Of a stretch of 64,000 nt of DNA, positions 45,121 through 52,460 are shown in pieces; positions within the stretch are counted from its first letter, which is position 1; each line of letters opens with the position of its first letter. Position numbers and translations under genes: made by a program. Source of the DNA: Austwickia sp. TVS 96-490-7B (GTDB lineage: Bacteria > Actinomycetota > Actinomycetes > Actinomycetales > Dermatophilaceae); the NCBI RefSeq assembly GCF_019331795.1, contig NZ_JAHPZL010000008.1, positions 464,605 through 528,604 of the forward strand. Reading direction: 5' to 3'. Below the pieces are notes generated by a model. It was not told the DNA's origin. It worked only from the letters and a program-made list of their open reading frames with translations, and ran no database searches.

Positions 45121-46332
45121 TCACCCCTTGACGCATAACACGGTGCGCAGACGGGTCACTACCTCAACCAGTGGCTGCTCACCACTCGTCTGCGCCTCGA
45201 TGACTGCCTCGAGGTCCTTGTAACTACTAGGGATCTCGTCCAACACCCCGGCGTCCTTACGGCACTCCACCCCGGCGGTCTGCGACACCAAGTCTTCGAC
45301 GGTGAAGGTCCGTCGCGCCGCCGAGCGCGACATGCGCCGCCCTGCACCATGTGACGCCGAGTTCATCGCCGAAGTGTTGCCCATGCCACGAACCACGTAC
45401 GACCCGGTGCCCATCGAACCGGGAATCAATCCAAGATCGCCTCGACCAGCCCGAATCGCGCCCTTGCGGGTCACGATGACGTCCACGTCGTCGTACGTCT
45501 CCTCGCTGATGTAGTTGTGATGGCAGGACACCACCTGTCCGAACGTCACCTGCGGCAGGACCTGAACGACGGCCTGCTGCACCAACTCCATCATCACGGC
45601 CCGGTTGATGCGGGCATACTCCTGCGCCCAGTACACGTCATGGAGGTACGCCGACATCTCTTCGCTCCCGGCGAGGAACACTGCCAGATCACGATCTGGC
45701 AGGCCCAGATTGTGTTCCAAGGTGCGGGCCGTCGCGATATGCCGTTCGGCGATCTCCTTGCCAATATTGCGTGACCCCGAATGCAGCATCACCCATACCT
45801 GGTCGTTGTCGTCGACAGTGACCTCAATGAAATGGTTGCCTCCACCGAGAGTGCCGCACTGGTGCACTGCGCGAAACTCCCGATCAGCAATCCTCGGCGC
45901 CCGCAACGAAGCAAACCCGTCAAACAATCGTTGCGCCGCTGCGCGCACCTGTCGGTCCTTCGCTGACAACGCTGGAGTCCCCTCGTGGGCGTGCGGCCCC
46001 AAGGGCACAACCTGCTCGATGCCCATCCGAAGCGATCGCAGATCATCTGGCAGGTCGCTGCTGGTCAGCGACGTCTGCACCGCCGTCATCCCGCATCCGA
46101 TATCCACCCCGACCGCTGACGGCGCCACCGCCTGCTTCATCGCGATCACACTGCCCACCGTGGCGCCTTTACCCAAGTGCACATCTGGCATCACCGACAC
46201 TCGATGTGTCCACGGCAGCGCAGCGATATTGCGAAGCTGCTGCTGAGCAGCTGGCTCAACGTCCTCCGGGTGAGCCCACATCGACACCTGCGGTGCTCCG
46301 GGCAGCGACACCGGGAATTCCGTCGTCATCAT
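45121..46332 (-). CDS. rtcB: RtcB-type RNA ligase
   Basis: Manganese- and GTP-dependent ligase that joins 2',3'-cyclic phosphate and 5'-OH RNA ends. The 403 residues have MPDVHLGKGATVGSVIAM, GVDIGCGM with a metal-binding Asp and Cys, CGTLGGGNHFIEV with His, VMLHSGSRNIG and SCHHNYI. The guanylylated His lies in NSASHGAGRRMSR. All metal and GTP residues expected for the family are present. Start: three ATG codons follow GGAGG; ATG 46332 has the best spacing (nine bases). No rtcA or rtcR gene lies nearby; an RNA-repair or tRNA-healing role is inferred. Confidence 0.93.
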   Translation of the reverse strand: MMTTEFPVSLPGAPQVSMWAHPEDVEPAAQQQLRNIAALPWTHRVSVMPDVHLGKGATVGSVIAMKQAVAPSAVGVDIGCGMTAVQTSLTSSDLPDDLRSLRMGIEQVVPLGPHAHEGTPALSAKDRQVRAAAQRLFDGFASLRAPRIADREFRAVHQCGTLGGGNHFIEVTVDDNDQVWVMLHSGSRNIGKEIAERHIATARTLEHNLGLPDRDLAVFLAGSEEMSAYLHDVYWAQEYARINRAVMMELVQQAVVQVLPQVTFGQVVSCHHNYISEETYDDVDVIVTRKGAIRAGRGDLGLIPGSMGTGSYVVRGMGNTSAMNSASHGAGRRMSRSAARRTFTVEDLVSQTAGVECRKDAGVLDEIPSSYKDLEAVIEAQTSGEQPLVEVVTRLRTVLCVKG

Positions 46333-46652
46333 CCTCATTTTCCTCCGTCCACTCAGATCGCGGCAACGCTGCAGGGCATCAAGCCCCCTGGTACGGCGTC
46401 GCAGCCCGACCCCCCCCCGATGTCCTTCACCTGCAGGGCCCATGTGATCCGAAGAGCGAGAGTACGCCGACGGGTCCTGTCGACACCACCGGTTTAAGGA
46501 CGGGCAATGAGGTGGGGGTCCGATCACGCTCTTGGACAGGTGGCGTCGCAGCGCGCGCGGACGAGGTAGGCTCTGAACCCGACGTCCGACCCTCCCTGAG
46601 GTCATCCGGCGTCGGAGGCTGGTCAGGTCCCCTACGCCTGCTCAGCATGCAT
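46333..46652. other. 320-base intergenic region between rtcB and a tRNA gene
   Basis: Contains the divergent promoters for rtcB and the tRNA. No supported coding frame, repeat or other RNA gene was recognised. A C-rich run lies near 46415-46425. Confidence 0.4.
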
Positions 46653-46729
46653 GGGCCAGTAGCTCAGTCGGTCAGAGCAGCGGACTCATAATCCGTCGGT
46701 CGTCGGTTCAAGCCCGACCTGGCCCACCA
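46653..46729 (+). tRNA. tRNA with CAT anticodon (probably tRNA-Ile2, otherwise elongator tRNA-Met)
   Basis: 77-base cloverleaf with encoded CCA: acceptor GGGCCAG/CTGGCCC, anticodon stem GCGGA/TCCGT around CTCATAA and T arm GTCGG-TTCAAGC-CCGAC. It lacks the unpaired first base and GGG/CCC anticodon stem of an initiator tRNA. C4-G69 and C5-G68 in the acceptor stem are determinants reported for the lysidine synthase TilS, which favours the AUA-reading tRNA-Ile2. Confidence 0.9.
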
Positions 46730-46737
46730 TCACCCAC

Positions 46738-46775
46738 CCAGGGTGGACCGTTTTTTACGGCGGTCCCCTCCCTGG
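46738..46775 (+). terminator. terminator after the CAT tRNA
   Basis: CCAGGG pairs with CCCTGG outside and GGACCG with CGGTCC inside; the loop contains a run of six T. Confidence 0.65.
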
Positions 46776-46922
46776 AGAAGAATCTTTGCCACAAAGGGCC
46801 ACCCATATCAGCAATATGAGTCGGCTCGTTCAGAGCGTGGGATGCGTTCATCATGAATCTAGCTCATGAGCATGGCAAGGGCGATCATCACCACAGTTCG
46901 CCCTGGACCGGCAGAGCCTCGA

Positions 46923-47147
46923 TCACGGTGACGGATCCACACTAAGCACATCACCAGGATTGACATTCAGAGCGTCACAGATCGCAGTGAGCGTGCTGAA
47001 ACGGATCGCTTTCGCGCGGTTATTTTTCAGGACTGACAGGTTCACCACACTGATACCCACCTGATCTGAGAGTTCAGCCAGGGTCATGCCCCGCTCGCTC
47101 AGGAGAGCATCGATGTTGCAGATGATTCGGGACTCTTCTGCTGGCAT
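46923..47147 (-). CDS. XRE/Cro-CI family helix-turn-helix regulator
   Basis: 74 residues that are almost only a helix-turn-helix: IICNIDALLSERGMTLAELSDQVGISVVNLSVLKNNRAKAIRFSTLTAICDALNVNPGDVL. This is the YozG-like small XRE type found paired with DUF2975 membrane proteins. Its ATG shares one base with the stop of the upstream DUF2975 gene (TGATG), so they form a coupled pair. It probably binds the palindrome in front of the pair. Confidence 0.88.
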   Translation of the reverse strand: MPAEESRIICNIDALLSERGMTLAELSDQVGISVVNLSVLKNNRAKAIRFSTLTAICDALNVNPGDVLSVDPSP

Positions 47148-47788
47148 CAGATCACCCCGTCAAGCTCATCTACCAATCGACGTCCATGACGCAGCACGAA
47201 CATGAAGACCCAGCTGAGATAGAAGAACCCGAGGGGTAGCCAGATACTGCTGAGGTCGGTCGATACCGCCGAGTGCCACCCCAGGGAGTTCACTGCCAAC
47301 TGTGAACCCAGCAGAGTGAGCCCAGTCGGCACCAATGCCACTCCTATCACCGACCACATGAAAATCCGCAAGGCCCGCTCTACTGATGGATCAAACACTG
47401 AGCGAACGCGCGCGACCTGCCTCATGAATGCGCCTAGGGCGGCTAGCGATAGGGCCCAGCAGGCCGGAGTCAGTGCTGCGCCGAGTTGCACGACGACCGC
47501 GATCACGCCAGGAATACGACTGACATCAACTCCGACATGGTAGGGCCACATGAGCGTTGCTCCTGGAGCTCCCTCCCACCGTGGTGTAGTTGCAGGGTCA
47601 GGCAACGCAGGTGACGACAAACTCAGAACACACACCCCTGACGTCAGGGTTGCCCACATGACACCAGCGGCATACAGCCCCACCACCCCGGCAACCAAGA
47701 GCGTGACGACACTGATGCTCCGGATATTTTCAGTGCGATAACGGCTCTTCTTCCCCATCAGCGGGCCGTCCTGAGGTACTGAGGACAT
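47147..47788 (-). CDS. DUF2975-like membrane protein
   Basis: 213 residues with four transmembrane helices: about 27-50 (VVTLLVAGVVGLYAAGVMW), about 98-120, about 140-165 (IFMWSVIGVALVPTGLTLLGSQL) and about 180-205 (LGFFYLSWVFMFVLRHG), ending in GRRLVDELDGVI. DUF2975 proteins normally come with a small XRE regulator, as here; the pair may act as membrane-linked signal and repressor. ATG 47788 has GAGGA seven bases upstream. The surrounding DNA is AT-richer, suggesting an acquired module. Confidence 0.8.
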   Translation of the reverse strand: MSSVPQDGPLMGKKSRYRTENIRSISVVTLLVAGVVGLYAAGVMWATLTSGVCVLSLSSPALPDPATTPRWEGAPGATLMWPYHVGVDVSRIPGVIAVVVQLGAALTPACWALSLAALGAFMRQVARVRSVFDPSVERALRIFMWSVIGVALVPTGLTLLGSQLAVNSLGWHSAVSTDLSSIWLPLGFFYLSWVFMFVLRHGRRLVDELDGVI

Positions 47789-47808
47789 GCGACTTCCTCA
47801 CTCTGCGA

Positions 47809-47843
47809 CATATCGATCATCGATACTAACGATATTCGATATG
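47809..47843. promoter_or_regulatory. AT-rich palindrome upstream of the DUF2975-XRE pair
   Basis: CATATCGA at 47809-47816 and TCGATATG at 47836-47843 are perfect inverted arms, with nested ATCG/CGAT repeats between. It lies 21-55 bases upstream of the ATG where promoter elements are expected, and is a likely operator for the XRE protein. Confidence 0.5.
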
Positions 47844-47912
47844 CTACGGCAAGGCACCCGGCAGTCGATGACAGAGAGCACCTCGCACCCCCACACCAGA
47901 CACCTCAGCTGG

Positions 47913-48479
47913 CTACTGACGGAAGACCGCCACCGTGTCCATGATCATCGACACCTGGACTGCAATCGGCGCTGTGACATCCGCCACGAAAGCCGCCTTC
48001 CATGTGGTCGAGCCACCAGGTTTGATCTCAGCTGTCGGCGGTTTGATCTGCTGCTGAGCGTCTAGGACTGCCCGCAGCGTCTCCCCACCTGACGTCGCCT
48101 TGATAGTCAACGACGTAGGACTGATCGCTTGCGCGCTGTCATTTTTGACCGTGACATTGACTACCGCCATTTTGGTGGGCTTAGTAGTGCCGTCAGACAC
48201 TGACGATGCTCCCGGCTTGCCAGCCACAGGCGCACTGACTGTATATGACACCTTGTCTTTGGTGACGGTCTTCCCAAAGGTCGCTGCAGCACTCGATTTA
48301 TCGACTGGCGCACCCCCCGCCGTCGCTGCACTGGTCGACGCAGACCCAGCAGCCGACCCGCCAGTGGAGGACGCCGCCTGAGCTGGCGGTGGTGGAGATG
48401 ACGACGCCTCCCCTCCCCCACATCCAGTCAGCACCAGCACCGACACTGCACCAATCACCATCACATTCGCTGTGCGCAT
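47913..48479 (-). CDS. secreted lipoprotein with DUF4352-like domain
   Basis: 188 residues with a lipoprotein signal: MRTANVMVIGAVSVLVLTGC, lipobox VLTGC with Cys20. A Ser/Ala/Pro linker follows, then an immunoglobulin-like domain of about 110 residues. Its strands include VSYTVSAPVAG, KMAVVNVTVKNDSAQAISPTSLTIKA and STTWKAAFVADVTAPIAVQVSMI, matching DUF4352/telomeric-repeat-like extracellular domains. ATG 48479 lies seven bases after a TAGGGT -10 hexamer. The frame is open further upstream but lacks a signal sequence there. Function unknown. Confidence 0.82.
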   Translation of the reverse strand: MRTANVMVIGAVSVLVLTGCGGGEASSSPPPPAQAASSTGGSAAGSASTSAATAGGAPVDKSSAAATFGKTVTKDKVSYTVSAPVAGKPGASSVSDGTTKPTKMAVVNVTVKNDSAQAISPTSLTIKATSGGETLRAVLDAQQQIKPPTAEIKPGGSTTWKAAFVADVTAPIAVQVSMIMDTVAVFRQ

Positions 48480-48486
48480 GTGTGTC

Positions 48487-48492
48487 ACCCTA
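48487..48492 (-). promoter_or_regulatory. -10 element (TAGGGT) of a leaderless lipoprotein promoter
   Basis: TAGGGT on the minus strand is followed by seven bases and ATG 48479. The surrounding 16 bases are identical to those before the RDD gene at 10.4 kb. Confidence 0.5.
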
Positions 48493-48816
48493 GCGACGTG
48501 GGTCCCATCAGTACCGTCGGCCTCCTTGGTCACTTCTGATGATCTCCGCAGCCCCCCGTTGGCTTCCCCGCGCTCAGAATCGATCCTGACGAACTTTCTC
48601 TGCGGACAAGAAACGGACAAGGCCCTCTCCGCATCCGCCATGTCAGCAGTTCGGAGCGGAAGAAACTGACGGAGATCACATCCGTCTGTCGATACGCCCG
48701 TGATGAGGTGCTACCGGAACTGGTGACGGCTGATCGCCTGCCCCACCAAGCCCTCACCACCCTGGCTGCAGTCGCACACTTCCCCTATCCCCACACAAGC
48801 AGGCCAGAGCGCTGTT

Positions 48817-48895
48817 CACCTGCAGTGGGGGCGATATGCACCTGCGCTGGGGGCAATGCTGACGCGACGCCGCGTCGCACCAACATTGCCCCCCA
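48817..48895. repeat. 22-bp imperfect tandem repeat joined to a long two-part hairpin
   Basis: Two head-to-tail copies (48817-48838 and 48839-48860, 16 of 22 bases equal) each contain CACCTGC and TGGGGGC. The second copy forms a stem: TGGGGGCAATG (48848-48858) pairs with CATTGCCCCCCA (48884-48895, one bulge), and GCGACG/CGTCGC pair inside it. Confidence 0.7.
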
Positions 48896-48935
48896 TGGAA
48901 TTGACTTCTTCCATGCCATCACATAGAGACTCTCA

Positions 48936-49202
48936 TCAACTCCCGGGTGCCTCCTCTTTCACAGCACCTTCTTCCCTAGCTTTCGTAGTCCCCTGGCTGG
49001 GAGTATGCCGCAATCCCCCACTATCAAGGAACATCAGCAAACCTAACACGCCCTCAATGGCTCCTAGAATGCAAGTCCTTTGATCCCACTCATGGTTCCC
49101 CCTGAAGCTCTGAAAACCAGCTACCATAGTGAATGGAACTAGGAAAGAAAACACATAGAAAACGCCTTGCGTCGATGGCTTCAAGGTGAACCTACTTGTC
49201 AT
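48936..49202 (-). CDS. possible small membrane protein (doubtful)
   Basis: 88 residues with two hydrophobic segments, GVFYVFSFLVPFTMVAGF and ILGAIEGVLGLLMFL, and a charged tail. The codons are AT-richer than those of the neighbours, and no good ribosome-binding site precedes ATG 49202. It may be a real acquired gene or a remnant. Confidence 0.3.
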   Translation of the reverse strand: MTSRFTLKPSTQGVFYVFSFLVPFTMVAGFQSFRGNHEWDQRTCILGAIEGVLGLLMFLDSGGLRHTPSQGTTKAREEGAVKEEAPGS

Positions 49203-49717
49203 AGTATGAAACACTTTACAATACTAAAAATAAGCATATAAAAATCCGTGACACCAATCCCTTCAGCCGCCTTAAAATTAACGGCACCCACATAGTTGCT
49301 CTCCGGCAACCATGCGCATTGCAGGAACAATAACAGCAAATACGGCAACGTGTATCACTTTCAACAAAAATCCCAGATAGATGAATCCACAATTATTGAT
49401 CGTTTGTCTACCTATATCTGAGTTTTCCCTGAATGTATGTTTGAAATCATCTGGATTGGGGTCACTGCGGTGGGGGTAGTTGCGGGAAGCACTGTGAGCG
49501 AGGCCGCGGAGTGGCACGGCCCGCGAGGACGAGGACGCAGGAAGGTCTCGTGGTCGAGGAGCAGGCGTGCTGGGCTCTGCGCGCAGGGACACCCCCCGGA
49601 TGGCAGATCCGCCCCGACGCTGCCAAGGGACGCGACATGAGACGAGGTCAGAGCAGACAAGGAGCATGATCGGGCCGATGGGATCAGCTCAGTTTCGCGA
49701 CTGGGCAGAACTTTTGT

Positions 49718-49723
49718 TAGAGT
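49718..49723 (+). promoter_or_regulatory. candidate -10 element (TAGAGT) of tRNA-Asn
   Basis: TAGAGT lies 14 bases upstream of the mature tRNA 5' end. Confidence 0.4.
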
Positions 49724-49737
49724 CTCACTGCTGTCAG

Positions 49738-49810
49738 TCCCCCATAGCTCAACTGGCAGAGCATTCGACTGTTAATCGAAGGGTTATTGGTTCGAGTCCA
49801 ATTGGGGGAG
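49738..49810 (+). tRNA. tRNA-Asn (anticodon GTT)
   Basis: Cloverleaf with acceptor TCCCCCA/TGGGGGA, D arm GCTC/GAGC, anticodon stem TTCGA/TCGAA around CTGTTAA and T arm ATTGG-TTCGAGT-CCAAT. The discriminator is G at 49810; CCA is not encoded. Confidence 0.95.
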
Positions 49811-49816
49811 CAACAG

Positions 49817-49853
49817 TGAAGGCCCGGCCACCGTCATGGTGTCCGGGCCTTCA
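49817..49853 (+). terminator. terminator after tRNA-Asn
   Basis: TGAAGGCCCGG pairs with CCGGGCCTTCA (11 bp), and CACC/GGTG extend the stem inward around GTCAT. Confidence 0.75.
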
Positions 49854-49899
49854 ACGTATGCCCTGGTCTGCGAGCAACTGTCCCCGACCTCAGCGGATC

Positions 49900-50457
49900 T
49901 CAGATACCGGCTTGCTCACGCAGGTCAGCGACGATCGCATCGAAAGCTGCCCGCACCTCAGGGTCAGTGACGTCAACGCCACGACGGGGCACCACCTGAT
50001 CGATGAGCGTCCCGCGCTCGAGGTCCTTTCGCAACGAGACTCGCCCCAGCTCTCGCTCCCCCGCTGCGGCTGGCACGCTCACCACCACGCTCGCTGTGAC
50101 GCGGTCCTGCACCACCGCAGCCAGAACCACCCGCTCGCCCTCAAACGACCACATCGAAGGTCGGCTTCCGTCAGCCCACGTCACCGTGATCGTCCGCGTG
50201 CGTGGCTCCCACGCTCCCGCAGCAACGTGCCACCACGGACGACGCCACCGCAGTGACCCTGCCGCCGCCACCGCCGACGGCGATGACCCGTCGCCGACCC
50301 CGGCAGGCACCTGATGCAACGCATACACCGAGGCGACAACCCACGCCTGGGTCGCGGTGTCCACCCCCCACGCCAACACACGGTCCCCTGGCCCCAAAGC
50401 CAACTGGTCGAGGACCTCCTGGGGTAACGGCGGAACCCGACGCCACGGCAACTTCAC
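49900..50457 (-). CDS. conserved actinobacterial hypothetical protein
   Basis: 185 residues beginning MKLPWRRVPPLPQEVLDQLALGPGDRVLAWGVDTATQAWVVASVYALHQV, then RRPWWHVAAGAWEPRTRTITVTWADGSRPSMWSFEG and a C-terminal DLERGTLIDQVVPRRGVDVTDPEVRAAFDAIVADLREQAGI. It is soluble and looks like a beta-rich domain; similar uncharacterised proteins sit by dnaG in related genomes. GTG 50457 is preferred because GGGGGG lies about eight bases upstream and the N-terminus fits; the frame extends upstream to 50493. Function unknown. Confidence 0.75.
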   Translation of the reverse strand: MKLPWRRVPPLPQEVLDQLALGPGDRVLAWGVDTATQAWVVASVYALHQVPAGVGDGSSPSAVAAAGSLRWRRPWWHVAAGAWEPRTRTITVTWADGSRPSMWSFEGERVVLAAVVQDRVTASVVVSVPAAAGERELGRVSLRKDLERGTLIDQVVPRRGVDVTDPEVRAAFDAIVADLREQAGI

Positions 50458-50533
50458 CGAAACCACCCCCCACACGCGCCGCCCGCTGCACACTCACCCA
50501 TCGACAACACCCACCGCACCGGCCTTCCTCGCC

Positions 50534-52432
50534 TCACCCGAACTTGGACCGCAGCTGCGCCAACTGCTGTTGTCGCGCCGTCAAATCGATCGCCACTGCC
50601 CGCGCCTGCTGCGGGTCATGCTGCTCCAAGTGGCGCAAGGCCACCGTCGCATCATCGATCGCCCGCCGTAACGTCATCTCCTGCATCCGAAACACAATGT
50701 CGTCGACGTACCGCTGATCCACCTCACCAGTCTGCGGATCCCGACGGGTACGCACCTCCGCCACTGATAACGCCACCACCAGCTGACGTACCGGCTCCGG
50801 AGTGGCCGCCACCACATGAGCCACCCACGCTGCTCCTGAATCGATCTGAGCCTGCTGCCAGCCCACCTGCTGCATTGCGGCGAACACCGCACGATGGGCC
50901 GGTGAGACAAAAGAGCCCGGTTCGATCTGCTGCACCTCCGCCACCGGTACCTGACGCGGATATTGCAGCAACACTTGCAACAACAGCTGGGCCACTGCCA
51001 CCGCCGGCACCCGCACATCAGGCGGAGGGAATGGATCTGACGGGTCCACGACCGGCGCTGCCTCAGGAACGACAGCCGCGCCACTCGACGGAATGGGCTG
51101 CCGAGCAGCCTTGGCGACTTCCATCGCCAACTGCTCAATGTCCACCCCAATCATCCCGGCGACAGTGCGGGTGTACTCCGGGCGTAACGCCTGGTCCCGG
51201 ATGCGGGCGATGACCGGAGCCACCGCCCGCATCCCTGCGACCCGCCCCTCCGCGGTTCGCAGGTCATGTCGTCCCAGCACAGTCCGCATCGCGAACTCGA
51301 ACATGGGCACCGCGTCTTCCACCAGCCCCCGCACCGCCAAATCCCCACCGCTCAAACGCAGCTCACACGGATCCTGCCCGCCTTGCGCGACCGCGACATA
51401 ACTCTGGCTGGCCCAGCGCTGGTCCTCCTCAAAAGCTTTCATCGCGGCTTTTTGACCTGCCGCGTCCCCATCAAAAGTGAAGATCGTCCGCGCCGGCGCA
51501 CCGCCCTGCTCATCACGCATGATGCGCCGCAGCATCTTGATGTGATCCACCCCAAACGACGTGCCACAGGTCGCCACTGCATGCTCCACCCCGGACAAAT
51601 GGCAAGCCATCACATCGGTATACCCCTCAACAACCACCGCAGTCCGGTCCCGAGCGATGCTGCGTTTAGCCAAATCCAAGCCGTACAACACCGAAGTTTT
51701 CTTATAAATCGGGGTCTCCGCAGTGTTGAGATACTTCGCTTGGATCCGATCATCCTCAAAGATGCGTCTCGCCCCAAAACCGACGGTGTCACCGGTGATA
51801 TCCCGAATCGGCCAGAGCAGCCGCCCCCGAAACCGGTCATAAAGCCCCCGCTGACCGCGACCCACCAGTCCCGCAGTGACCATCTCCTCCTCAGAGAAAC
51901 CCTTCCCGTGCAGGTGCGCCACCAGGACCGTCCCACCCCGGGGTGCAAAACCCATCCCAAAACGCGTCGCTGCGGTCGAATTGAAATCCCGCGCCCGCAA
52001 GAAATCACGGCCCGGCCGCGCCTCCCGCCCCCGGAGCAACACCTCGGTGTAAAACTCCTCCGCGACCCGATGCGCCTCCACCAGACGAGTACGCCGACCT
52101 ACACCTTCCTCACGAGGAGGCCCACCCTCCTCGTAATGCAACTCGACGCCACTCTTGCCAGCGAGGCGCTCCACCGCCTCAGGGAACGTCAGATGATCGA
52201 TCTTCTGCACGAAGGCGATGACATCCCCACCCTCGCCACACCCAAAACAGTGCCAACTGCCGACCGAAGGGCGCACCGTGAACGACGGAGTTTTCTCGTC
52301 GTGGAACGGACACAACCCCTTCAACGACCCGATCCCCGCGGTGCGCAAGGTCACATGTTCCCGGACCACCGCTTCCAGATCGGCCCGTTCCTTGACGGCT
52401 TGGACATCCTCCTCACGGATGCGTCCGGTCAC
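50534..52432 (-). CDS. dnaG: DNA primase
   Basis: Makes RNA primers for chromosome replication; 632 residues. The N-terminal zinc-binding domain has CPFHDEKTPSF and HCFGCGEGGD (CHC2 type). The TOPRIM catalytic domain has VVVEGYTDVMA with Glu, TFDGDAAGQKAA and DP; RIFEDDRIQAKYLN-like elements lie before it. A C-terminal helical DnaB-interaction region ends LTARQQQLAQLRSKFG. GTG 52432 is supported by AGGAGGT at seven bases. It follows dgt by 28 bases, an order shared with M. tuberculosis Rv2343c-Rv2344c. Confidence 0.96.
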   Translation of the reverse strand: MTGRIREEDVQAVKERADLEAVVREHVTLRTAGIGSLKGLCPFHDEKTPSFTVRPSVGSWHCFGCGEGGDVIAFVQKIDHLTFPEAVERLAGKSGVELHYEEGGPPREEGVGRRTRLVEAHRVAEEFYTEVLLRGREARPGRDFLRARDFNSTAATRFGMGFAPRGGTVLVAHLHGKGFSEEEMVTAGLVGRGQRGLYDRFRGRLLWPIRDITGDTVGFGARRIFEDDRIQAKYLNTAETPIYKKTSVLYGLDLAKRSIARDRTAVVVEGYTDVMACHLSGVEHAVATCGTSFGVDHIKMLRRIMRDEQGGAPARTIFTFDGDAAGQKAAMKAFEEDQRWASQSYVAVAQGGQDPCELRLSGGDLAVRGLVEDAVPMFEFAMRTVLGRHDLRTAEGRVAGMRAVAPVIARIRDQALRPEYTRTVAGMIGVDIEQLAMEVAKAARQPIPSSGAAVVPEAAPVVDPSDPFPPPDVRVPAVAVAQLLLQVLLQYPRQVPVAEVQQIEPGSFVSPAHRAVFAAMQQVGWQQAQIDSGAAWVAHVVAATPEPVRQLVVALSVAEVRTRRDPQTGEVDQRYVDDIVFRMQEMTLRRAIDDATVALRHLEQHDPQQARAVAIDLTARQQQLAQLRSKFG

Positions 52433-52460
52433 CTACCCACCTCCTGGTCCTGGGGCGAGT

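Larger units (their letters stand above)
48493..49737. other. AT-richer accessory stretch between lipoprotein gene and tRNA-Asn
   Basis: About 1.2 kb with no well-supported gene apart from a possible small membrane protein at 48936-49202. The section from about 49080 to 49450 is clearly less GC-rich than the rest of the window. It holds a tandem repeat with a hairpin (48817-48895) and hydrophobic frame fragments, which suggests decayed acquired DNA. Confidence 0.5.

Noticed and set aside
48530-48760. 76-codon minus-strand frame in the accessory stretch
   Set aside because: No start signal, no recognisable motif, Ser/Arg-rich composition.
49278-49667. 129-codon minus-strand frame upstream of tRNA-Asn
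   Set aside because: The first half is Arg/Ser/Pro-rich shadow-like sequence and only the end is hydrophobic; more likely a remnant than a gene.
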